Assembly (NCBI GenBank): GCA_964019425.1
Contig: OZ025796.1
Location: forward strand, 62,001 to 126,000
Length of the DNA: 64,000 nucleotides
Source of the DNA: Flectonema sp. DT1601
Taxonomy: Eukaryota; Euglenozoa; Diplonemea; Diplonemida; Diplonemidae
Direction: 5' to 3'
A program made the position numbers and the translations under genes. Position 1 is the first letter of the stretch. Each line of letters begins with the position of its first letter. Under the pieces are notes generated by a model that saw only the letters and a program-made list of their open reading frames with translations, did no database searches and was not told the DNA's origin. This document shows, in pieces, positions 1 to 10,600 of the stretch.

Positions 1-29
1 CTATAAATAGAATTAGGAAGCATTTACAT

Positions 30-780
30 ATTGTGTGGAAGGAACGTCATTTTGTGTTGCCAAATCCCTGACGTTGGGATATCGACTCGACTAACCAGTT
101 GTGACTTCATATTAGAGAGAGGAAGATCCCATCTCTGAACTGCTTGAGTTTTCAAATAATAAAACAGCACATAGAACAGAATAACATGTTGTGTTACCAA
201 TTCCTAACGATGGAATGTGGCTTCATATTTGTTTCTTTCATAGTTTGCGATGCCCCCATTCAATTAAAAAGAAAAGAGAATGGGGAGCACAACAACTATT
301 GCCATAACCTAACGATGGCATGGCAGCATATTATGAGAGAGGAAGGTTTCTGAAAACGTTGTCAGATAACACAGAAATCAGAAATGTCATTTTGTGTCGC
401 CAAATTCCTAACGTTGGGATATGGCTGCATATTGTTTTCATTCAAATCAACTAACAAGTTGTAGAGAGGAAGATCCCATCTCTGAACTGTTTGAGTTTTA
501 TAAAACAGCACAGAGAACAGGATAACATGTTGTGTTGCCAATTCCTAACGGTGGAATGTGGCTTCATATTGGTTTCTTTCATAGTTTGCGATGCCCCCAT
601 TCAATTAAAAAGAAAAGAGAATTGGGGAGCACAACAACTATTGCCATAACCTAACGATGGCATGGCAGCATATTATGTGAGAGGAAGGTTTCTGAAAACG
701 TTGTCAGATAACACAGAAATCAGAAATGTCATTTTGTGTCGCCAAATTCCTAGCGGTAGAATATGGCTGCATATTGTTAA
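30..780. repeat. higher-order tandem repeat, period about 341 bp
   Basis: A motif of about 34 bases resembling CCAAATTCCTAACG followed by a TGG-ATATGGCTGCATATT variant recurs near 57, 196, 300, 397, 537, 642 and 738. The spacing pattern is about 139, 104, 97, 140, 105 and 96 bases, so three sub-units form a higher-order unit of about 341 bases that is present a little more than twice. Longer stretches, for example 239-300 against 580-642 and 340-440 against 682-780, are almost identical between units. I see no coding potential. The array may continue beyond the left edge of the window. Confidence 0.75.
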
Positions 781-1113
781 CCTTTTCGAAAGGATAATTT
801 TGCTGAGAATTCCTGCGAAGGAAGTGCTCAAAGAGAGGGAAACTCAAAAAGGGAAGTGTCGGTAAAAGTGGAAGAAAACAAAGGGAAAAAGGAAAATGGA
901 TGGGACAACTCAGTCAACAACATTTCTCCTCAAAGTGATGTCGACAACATGTATGACACAATTATTTAGATAAAGAGTTAGGTGGGTTATCTACTTTTTG
1001 GTTTCGTTTATTTAGTTTTCGTTCTGAAATCTCTTGTTCGGGTCCACAAAAGGTTACTCCCCGCGGTGCGCTGCCGAGCGTACTGGTGCTTATTGCTGCT
1101 GTTGCTGCTGCGG
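781..1113. other. intergenic stretch
   Basis: This lies between the repeat array and the stop codon of the VWA protein gene. The part from about 1035 is CAG/CTG-type sequence in continuation of the glutamine repeat, after the TAA stop at 1114-1116. I see no gene or RNA in it. Confidence 0.4.
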
Positions 1114-1455
1114 TTACTGCTGCGGTTGCTGTTGCGGTTGCTGTTGCTGTTGCGGTTGCTGCTGCGGTGGTTGCTGCTGTAGCAGCTGCTGCGGTTGCTG
1201 TTGCAGTTGCTGCTGCTGTTGCTGTTGCGGTTGCAGTTGCTGTTGCAGTTGCTGCTGCGGTGGTTGCTGCTGCGGTTGCTGCTGCTGTTGCTGTTGCGGT
1301 TGCTGCTGCGGTGGTTGCTGCTGCTGTTGCTGTTGCGGTTGCTGTTGCAGTTGCTGCTGCTGTTGCTGCTGCAGTTGCTGTTGCAGTTGCTGCTGCTGTT
1401 GCTGTTGCTGTTGCAGTTGCAGTTGCTGTTGCTGCGATTGCTGTTGCTGCGATTG

Positions 1456-1498
<43 letters not shown>

Positions 1499-3696
1499 AG
1501 TTGCTGTTGCGGTTGCTGTTGCGGTTGCTGCTGCGGTTGCTGTTGCGGTTGCTGTTGCGGTTGCTGTTGCGGTTGCTGTTGCGGTTGCTGTTGCGGTTGC
1601 TGCTGCTGTTGCTGCGATTGCTGTTGCTGTTGCAGTTGCTGTTGCGGTTGCTGTTGTTGTTTCAGCAGCTGCTGCAATTGCTGCTGCGGCGTTAGTGGTG
1701 GCTGCGACATTTGTCGGTGCTGCCTCAGCATTTGCTGCAGTTGTTGCTCCTGTTGTTGCTGTAGCGTTTGTGGTGGCTGCGACATTTGTTGCTGCGATTG
1801 CTGTTGCAGCAGCTGCTGCTGTTGCGATTGTTGTTTCAGCAGCTGTTGCAATTGCTGCTGCGGCGTTAGTGGTGGCTGCGACATTTGTCGATGCTGCCAC
1901 AGCATTTGCTGCAGTTGTTGCTCTTTTTGCTGCTGTAGCGTTGGTGGTGGCTGCGACAGATGTTGATGCTGTGGCGGCTGCTGCTGTAGAAGTCTAAGAA
2001 GATCTTTCTCTTGAGGACTCTGATGTGACTGTTGCTGAGGTGGCGATGATTTAAGTAAAAACTGCATCACCTCAGGCGGAGGGACGTTTCCAGCCAGTAT
2101 TGCATTTGATATCATGTTCTTCCAGAAGGCGGTGTTTGCTTGACCATTGTTGGTTTGGTGCGGCTGATGGTGTTGGTGTTGGTGATGGTGGTGGTGCTGC
2201 TGCTGCTGATAGTGATGACTGTGGTGGTGCGGCTGCTGCTGATAGTGATGACTGTGGTGGTGGTTATTAATAATTGAGTGAGGCATAACTGGGGCAGAAG
2301 GCTGAGCAATCCCTGGTTGCTGCTGTTGCTGTTGTTGTTGTTGTTGTTGTTGTTGCATTTGCTGCTGCTGTGCAGTTTGATAACACATCTGAGATTGCAT
2401 CATCGGTTGATGACTACTCCTTTGATGATTATGAGAAGAGGCCGCCTGATTTAATAATTTATTTCCACTAATTTGATAAACTGATTTACTCTTAACTTGT
2501 TCCCGACACTGAATAATATCCTGAACTAATCCACTACAGAAAGTGCTGCTCGCACTCTTCGACGCAGCGATTTGCTTCGATGCCAATTCAAGGTTTTGCT
2601 GTGCTTGAGTGTACTCACCCATTTCAGCGAGCTTCCTTGACTGTTCCATGCTGTCAGCGGCAATGACGCGGTTTCGCTGTTCATCAACTTGCGGATTTGA
2701 TAAAGAGGTGTCTAATTCTGAGCAGTCAGTAGACCTGTCGACAGCAATGGAATCACCAACTGTTACTTTCACCCCATTACTGTCTAAGTATTCCACTCTG
2801 AAGTCTAGTAGGATCTGTTCTGTTGTTTCATTTGTATCTGAAGACAACTCGTCTAACTCAACTTCGATTATGAAATCTCTTTTTTCTGCCGAAAACAGAT
2901 CCTTCACTTTAAACACAGCAGTCTTATTATCATTGATGATACCGTTACTGAGTACTTTAGAAATGATTACTCCGTCTCTGCAGGTAGCTGTGACAGTGAT
3001 GTCAGTGGCTACCGTGGATGACAGACCACCGAGACACTCAGCAAAGGCTGGTCCGATATCATTAATGTCAGAAAGATAATAATAAAAACCATCTCCTGCT
3101 TCAGCCACATTCCTCAACAGGTCAGCGTTGTGATCAGAACCCAATCCGAACGTGTAGATTCTCATTTCTGTGTCGGATATTTGTAATTCTCTCTTCACAA
3201 CTTCAATAATCTCACTCGGGTATGACTTCCCTGTTGTTGGCTGTCCATCTGTGAAGACCCAAACGCTTTTTGTTTTCCTTTCTTTAACACATCGCAATGA
3301 TGAGATCCCAGATTGGAGAGCATCATACAGATTAGTAGACCCACCAGCCTTCAACTCTAATTGATTCACAATTGTTTTACGGCTTTCAGTTACTCTACCA
3401 CACTGATGTAACTGATTGTACAAAGTAGAGAAAACTCCAATTCCGAGATCGTCGTTTTCATTCAGCTCGTTAATAATGAACTTTGTAGCATCTGATACGA
3501 TGTGAAGCTTTCCGTACATCGATGAGCTGGTGTCGATAACACAATTCACTGCAATTGGTTTTCTTTCATTAACAGTTGGTGACTCTAAGTGAGACATGAC
3601 TAACATCTTCTGTTTAGTCTTTGGGAGTGTTGCGTACTCTGTCACGCCGTCTACTGCGATTTTCAATCCCTTGTTACTTGTTGTTTCGGTTGTCAT
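1114..3696 (-). CDS. VWA-domain protein with long polyglutamine tail
   Basis: The predicted protein is about 860 residues. The ATG at 3696 is preferred because an upstream in-frame ATG (3852) would add 52 residues of low-complexity, non-conserved sequence. Residues about 45-230 form a von Willebrand factor A domain with a complete MIDAS: the DTSSS motif at about residue 55, a GGST threonine and the FTDG aspartate, so metal-dependent ligand binding is likely intact. A beta-rich region and a helical segment (RNRVIAADSMEQSRKLAEMG) follow, an arrangement seen in cytosolic VWA proteins of the WAV3 type, though no RING finger is visible. From about residue 480 to the end the protein is almost only Gln with some Pro, His, Leu and Ser. 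There is no signal peptide or membrane segment from the chosen start. It is probably a cytosolic scaffold; the partner is unknown. Confidence 0.8.
1117..1995 (-). repeat. CAG/CAA trinucleotide-rich coding tract
   Basis: The DNA encoding the Gln-rich tail is a long run of CAG and CAA codons, with interspersed CCG/CCA and CTG/TTG codons. On the plus strand it reads as CTG/TTG repeats and creates long artificial Leu-, Cys- and Ala-rich open frames. The mixed CAG/CAA composition argues for selection on the protein or against repeat slippage rather than one fresh pure expansion. A second, purer CAA run lies near 2322-2355. Confidence 0.85.
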
Positions 3697-4186
3697 TTTT
3701 CTTTTGTTTTTGTTTTTTGAATTTCGTTTATAGTTTTCTCTCGGTAGCTTTACTTTGTGAGGATAGTGGTATAAAAAAGAAGCAGTTTCCAAGATGACGA
3801 AGAAGAAAGGCTGAGAAGAAAAATTAAACATAATAATAATTAGAAGGAACAAAAAAAAATTTAGAATTTTCCAAAGTCCCCTTCTCGTCAGTCAGTTATT
3901 ATTAATCTGTACCAGGAATGTAAATTAAAATACCTAAATAAACCTGCTTCAAATAAAACGTAAACGCTCACACCCCCAATGAGGGATGGGTTGAGTAGCA
4001 ATAGGTCTCAAATAGCTTCGAGAAGTCAGTCAAAAGAAACAAAAACATGGACTCTGCTAAGGTCCGGCAACACTATTAATGTGGTTGCCCAGAAAGGGGG
4101 GAACTTATTTTTTTTTTTTTTTTTTTTCATTTCTTTCCCCCCCGGTCATTAAGTTAAGGCTTTAACAAAAAGAAAAGAAAATTTGG

Positions 4187-4217
<31 letters not shown>

Positions 4218-4560
4218 CTTATTCTTGATAAGGTGGATACCTCCGTTTATTTATTTATATGGCAACCTTGAGGGAAGCAGTTCTCCGAATGTCATCCGAG
4301 AAAATTAGTAATCTTCAAAAGTACAAACTGAATGCAAGCTGCTGCTAGCCACAGTGGTATGGAGAGGTAAGAAACCCTGAGTAAAACGTTCAACTCATTT
4401 TGCTTCGAAAAAACCTCCTCCAGTTTGTTAAAAATAAAGGCAAGGGGTAGGCAGGCATTGATCATTGACACTGATCAAATTGGTCTACAAAAAGAAAAGG
4501 ATATTCGGAGTACAAAACTAACAAGTTACGAAAATACAGAGAGAGAGGATACGAAGATAA
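3697..4560. other. intergenic region with homopolymer tracts
   Basis: There is no gene here. Two long T runs on the plus strand (about 4109-4128 and 4192-4217) are A runs on the coding strand, upstream of the VWA gene. It separates the VWA gene from the last exon of the first giant gene. Confidence 0.5.
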
Positions 4561-4602
4561 TTAGTTCATTTCATAAATAATTCCGTCAGGTCTCATTATG
4601 TC
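4561..4602 (-). CDS. terminal exon of RNF213-like copy 1
   Basis: After an AAACAG acceptor the frame reads DIMRPDGIIYEMN and stops at TAA. This gives copy 1 a short 13-residue tail, in contrast to the roughly 200-residue tail of copy 2. The intron would be 82 nt (4603-4684). It rests on splice signals and phase only, because no paralogous sequence exists. Confidence 0.5.
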   Translation of the reverse strand, partial: DIMRPDGIIYEMN

Positions 4603-7600
4603 CTGTTTTGTTTGGTTTTAAATTACCCACAGTAAACACCAGTAAACACCAGTAAACACTTTAAAAAAAACAAATAGTACACACATCCTCATCAGTGAGA
4701 TCCACTGAGATTTCAATAACCTCATTAGAAGTTTCTAAAGCAGCCAACACCTGAGCCTTGGTAGTTACGCGAGTCTTGTCAATCGCAACGATGTGCATTC
4801 CTCTTTCTAAATTACTCTGATGACGATTGCGACACGATGTTATTATCAAATTATCATTAACTTCAATATAAAAAGGTTCAGAATCACCTCTGACTACAAC
4901 ATGAGGAACTTCTCTTAACCTCCCTTGGTTTTCATACCAATTGTCTTGAGTAACACTTTCTCGGAGTTTTCTTAATTTTGTCTTAACGTACCTTATAAAG
5001 TGTACGATGTGCTCACAGAGGACACCTTCAAAAACTCCACAAATAATATGTTCACCCATTAAGACGTCAGATATAATATCCATAAGTGATTGTTTCTGTC
5101 TCGGTTCTCCCAAACTTTTCAAGAAACTGCAGGCAGCGTCACTAACTGCTTCCATCACATCTAAAACTGTATCAGTAGCATGTGATTGCAAGTAACTCCG
5201 ATACCGTTCTTCGATTGTTTCAATTAAAGTTTCAGGTAGTCTCTCATGATATACTAATTCAATGTGTGATGTCAACCAATCACTTTTTTCCATTTTCTCT
5301 AATAGCAATACCATTACTTCTCTGACATGAGATAGTTGAACACCACACAGACTATTAGCAGTCAACGGAATGGTTTTTTTTATCCATCCCTTCCTCACAG
5401 CGTCATACAAACTCTCTGTAGGTTCTGTGTCGCGATCTTTAAATGCTGCAACCAGAACAGACAACAACATTGTAATCTGATCCTCAGAAAATCCCTTCGT
5501 AGCTTCCGTCAAGGTTTTCAGTTGAGGAGTACTAAGACGATTGCAGTGTCTGTCAGGTTGGACAGCAAGCTGTTTTGTTATCATTATTTTTTTTTTTCTG
5601 ACAAGAAAGTAGTAAACCCAACGCTAAGACATACCAAATCAATAGCAGATTGCTCAACTTCGTTAGACACGACGGGTTCTTCAGGATCCAGGAATCGGAA
5701 TGGCTGTTTTAATATTATTTTTTAAACCCATCCAATGTTGTGAAGTAAACACAGAAGTCACATCAAATAACAAAACACACCGCAAGGTAAGGCATTTCAA
5801 TCTTAGGAAGGATCAAACCAGAAGCGAAGCTCAATTCCTTTTCGATGCCGTTCCAGTCGACTTTAAATGAACGCGTCTCAGTGTCGTACTTCGCATGACT
5901 CCTGCACACTTCTCCAAGAGCAGAGTGTCCGAGTTCCTGCAACAGCAGGTCCGGGCGACTCGGTGAGAACGACGACAGGTCAACGTCCTCAATCTGAATC
6001 TTCGTGTGCTTCGCAACAATCGCTTGACACTTGTTGTACTTGTCAGTCAGTGAAGTCAGAGCAGCCTTAATCATATTCTTGTGTTGAGGATAAGGAGAGT
6101 CCGTGAACGTCAACCAGAAGTCCAGTGTTCCCGGCAATCCCGGAATGTTCCCTCCTCTTCGGATGTCATCGATGATCACATTAATTCCTCCCTGTTGACA
6201 TTCGAAATCAATCGGACCCACGTTCGTCATGAACTTGTTCCAGTTTTCTTGAATCCTCTTCAGCTCATCCACAGCTATCAAATACTGCGACTCGTGAGTG
6301 TGCTCTTCGAACAGTTCTAACACCGACCTGAATGGAGTCATCAGTTCATCTTCACCATCCGTGTACTTTAGAAGTAATCTGTTACTCAACATTCTCTGAA
6401 CTCTGTTTGAGAAACTGTACAGATCTGTAAGCAGAGGTGCCAACAACGCCAACTTCACATTCTCGTGGAGCGCCATCGTCAACAGCTCAGGTGTCTCTTC
6501 TGCACTCAAACGCTCAATAGCAGTGCGAATAGAACCCTCTCTCGGTAAGTCCAGAAAGTGTTGAGACTTCCAGTGAGTCAAAACGTTCAACGCGTGACAA
6601 GCGTCTTGTTGTGGTTTTGCGAGGAGCTTTTTGTCATTGTATCTCTGCCACAGAGCTTCGACTTCTCTCTCTGCTTCCATCGCTTCAGCTCTCGATTTGA
6701 AAGATTCCATTTTCAACACATCCGACGTCATCAATTGATGTGAGAAGTATGAAAAGATTTTCTGCGTCTCATCAACTGACAACCCAGTGAAGACTCCCAT
6801 GTGAAGATGGTAGGCAATACTTCTTTCAGTCATTTGATGAACAAGATGACGGTAATCACTAATTCCTTGTTGATATCCATGAATTCGTTCTCTGATAGTC
6901 GGAGAGAACATCCACTCCCACAGAGTTTTGAAGCTTTCCGGCCAGAGAGTCAACTGAATAGCGAGGGCACCGAATTCGACAGCCCACAACAAGTAACAAG
7001 CCCCAGTACTCAGCACCTCCTGTCCTCTGGAATACGAAGCGATCGCTCCGTTCTCATCTAATTGGGTGACGCAATCAAACTTGTAGCAACCTCCGTGTGT
7101 AACATCTCCGCCAGTCTTATCCCCAGGTAGGTAACGATGCTTCTGAGCATCCACATCGAAGAACATTGAGCCCATGAATGACTTCGGGTAGGCGCAAGCA
7201 ACACATAGTGATGTTATTATCACTTCAGTCCAGTCGCTTTTAAATCCTGCCAGTAGTGTTAGTGATATGTCAACTTCACAAGTCGGATAATCTTTTACTC
7301 TCCTCGCATCGAATGCGATGCCCAGCACTCGAAGTAGCTTTGCATCTAATTTAAGAACTTTTGCGAGTTCCTCGTTCTCAAGAAACTTGTCGGCCATTGG
7401 GTGACTGCTATTTTCACCAAAGAAACACTTAAAAGCAGCGTAGTAAAATAATAATCTTGTTGATTCTACTCCACGAATAGGAGCCCAGTCAACAATCATT
7501 TTCACAACCTTGTTGACTTGTTCCAAACTAGTGCTCTGCATGTCACCTGAGAGCATCATCTCTCTTTGAAGTTGCAAGAATGGAGTGTGAAGAGGATCTT

Positions 7601-10600
7601 CAATATCTACAACAAACGGAAGGTCACCAGCTTTTGCCTTCAGAGGTTCTGAGTTCTGACACTTGTGACGCATCGCTTCTCCGCAGATTGTTGGCATTGC
7701 ACCGACTCTGCCGGAATCCGAATCCACAACCTGGTCCTGCATATACAACAGCATCGACTTGGTACCCATTCCTCTCAGTGATCCAATTCCTGATTCTAAT
7801 GTGTTCATGAAAGTGAGTAAAGAGTTTTCTATTTCTAAATCTGGAGGATTGTTAATCAGCTTCAAGTCTTCCTGAGATAATCGTTCTGGACACTTGTAAC
7901 CAGCTGGCTCAAAGATACGCTTCGCTAACTTTGAAATCTTTTCAACTGTTTCATTGTTTTCCATGAATGATGGAGCCCAGTCTCTCTTGTCTTGTTGTTC
8001 AACAGGTCTGATAAAAACAACAGCAAGAGCAATTATAAAAGCAGCTTCCTTAGCCTTCATCATAACTGATAACAATGCTTTCTTACTTGTTGGAGAATCT
8101 TCAAACTCAGACAACATAACATTGTAGCTCTCGCAATTCCTCAAGCATGTGTCGACTAACACGTGCTCAGCATCCATTCCGAGGTCGTTATCATAACAAA
8201 CATCATAGACAGCGAGATACAATTTAGAATTCATCGACTTCTCCGCGTTTTTCCCGTTGGGATTGTAACTCTCGCACTTCGATCCCATCTTCTTCCCGGT
8301 CTCCCCCTCCGCCGCACTCTGAATCCACTTTTGCATCACTCCGTTCTTTGCCAACTCCACTGGAGCTGGAATACTGGATCCACGCGTCTCATTCAGCTGT
8401 CGGATGATCCGAGCAGCCATCGAACGAGTTACGTTGCTGCTGCCCTTCGCAACCACGAGACCGATGACGAACTGAGGAACCTTCGAATCCGATGTGAAAT
8501 CTCTGGAAAGCGATGCCAACTGCAGTGCGACTCTGCATGTCGAAGAGGGGTGCTCCTTGAGAAGGCTCTCAATGATCTTCAGATCAACAGGAACTGTTCC
8601 CTCACTCGCAGTATTGCAACTCGACTTGATAAAACTCTGAAACAGATCAATCGACTTCTTGTTCAGTTTATCGATTCCACTGATCACCGCTCCGATGATC
8701 GACAAGCAAGGCGCATGTTTGCTCTGTACAATCCATTCACTAGTCACTCGATGAAGCATCGATGAGCAAGCAGTCTTGAACTCTCCCAAACGGTTCTCAG
8801 CCATTTCAGGGAACGCTTCCAGCAGTAGCTGAGGACCCAATTCATGGGCAACCCAAGCAGCGTTGTGACCACTTTCCTGACTGATGATAGATGGAGGCTT
8901 CCTCTTATCAAGTGCGCCCATAGCCGCCAGTGGCACCATCGCCATGATGTAGTCATCCACAGCAGCCGACGCAACAGAACACAGAGCACGAATACTCCAA
9001 ACAGTTTCCTCTTTACCAGGAAAGTATAGTTGATGAAGTCCTCTAACTAATTCAAATACCCAGTTCAGAACATTCTCAACGATACGCAAGTCGCTGTATC
9101 TAATTCGACGTCTAATGTGATCACTTAAGAAAGCTAGCACTAACTCTCTATCAGATTGCACAGCGTCAACAAGTTCTCTAACCATTTCATCACCAAATCT
9201 TCTCTCCAACTCAGAGGCTGTTGCGACCACATCAACTGCATTGCTTGCCACTGGAAGGGTCTCAATGATAGATGATGATCCAGGAAGAGATGGCATGGAA
9301 ACACCGACGTAAATCGTATCCAAAGTGCTGACCTTCTTCCTTCTCAGTATGTCGAAAGTCGTCGCCCGTGACGCTACCTCAAGGGCCTTCGCTACAATCG
9401 TGTCACTCTTCGCCAACTCCTTCTCCTTCCCTTTTTGCGATGCAAGACAGAGCAACGCAGAAGCATTCCGGTCATCCAACAAGAACCTCAGCGCAAATGT
9501 CAACAGCGCGCGAGGCGCCTTGTTTTCTTCGTCGATCAACCGTTGCGCCAAACTCAGCGACTGCCCGTCCTGTGCAGCAACTTCCTTCGCCATCTCAACG
9601 AGTTCCAACTCCGTCGGCTGACGGGCTCTGTAGAAGTTCACCACCACCTTCTTCACCTTCGGGCACACCTTGAACAGCTTCTTTGCAATAGCAACCTGCT
9701 CGTCGAACGGCCGCTTCAGGTCGTACAGCGCAGACGCTGGATCCTCCTCCGGAACAGGCACCCACTTGGTCGCAGCCTCGCTCTGCGCCTGCATCAACGT
9801 GTTCATCGCACGGTCCAGCAACACCTCCAGATCCCTCCATTCTGGAATTGGTCTTGGAGCCCTCTTCCCGACGATCATCGGGTCAACGTACTGCTGCAGG
9901 TCGAGCTTCACGTGCTCCGCCGCAGCATCCAGATACACCTGATCCCATCCTGATCCGAACAGTGGAGTGCAGTTACTCGCCTCCGTCAGGTTCGAGTTCT
10001 GGAACGACTGGATGATCACGACTGCTTTGTCTGTCACCATGTCCTTCTCCTTCTCCCGCACATCTGGACGCGAGCTCAGCAAGTACCGCACCTCACGGCA
10101 CTCAGGCTTTCCGAGAGAGTCCGGGCTCATGATTAGCACAAAAACGTACTGCTCCGGATCCGTCGTGAAACGGTACAGCTCCTCCTTCAAGTCCTCCCGC
10201 CCGCGTTCAGATTCCAGCAGCCCGTCCAGAGAAAGGTGCGTCAGGTGCTCGATCGGCTCCAACAGTGACGGGAAGTCTGCGTTCGACGGTGAGAACACCA
10301 CCGACCGAAGCCAGTCCGCATCATCCCCGACTCCGCCCGTGGCTGACGGTGCCACCTTGTCTCGCAGATCTTCCAGGTACCCCGTCAGATCCCAAGGTGC
10401 CAAGTCTCGGAAGTACGCACGCAGGTACGCCGGTGCATCCTTCTTCAGCACTCTCTGAGCCAGAAGCATCCCCTCCGGTTTCAGAACCTGCAACATTCGG
10501 CAAGAGCTCGCCTTCCACCTCGCGTCGTCTGCGTTGCTCCCAGCCAAGAACCCGTCCAATGCATCGTCGTTTCGGATACGCAAGTTCACCGGCAGGTTCA

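Noticed and set aside
962-1966. Long Ala/Thr-, Cys- and Leu-rich open frames overlapping the glutamine tract
   Set aside because: They are frame shadows of the CAG/CAA repeat; the VWA gene frame has a real domain upstream.
4685-5584. Independent 307-residue gene starting at the ATG at 5584
   Set aside because: The paralogous exon has no ATG at that place, but both have a splice acceptor directly before a conserved peptide.
5781-10300. RING or RZ zinc finger in the C-terminal half of the giant protein
   Set aside because: Cysteines such as those in VDTCLRNCESYN and GEAMRHKCQNSE are isolated and do not form a C3HC4 or RZ pattern.
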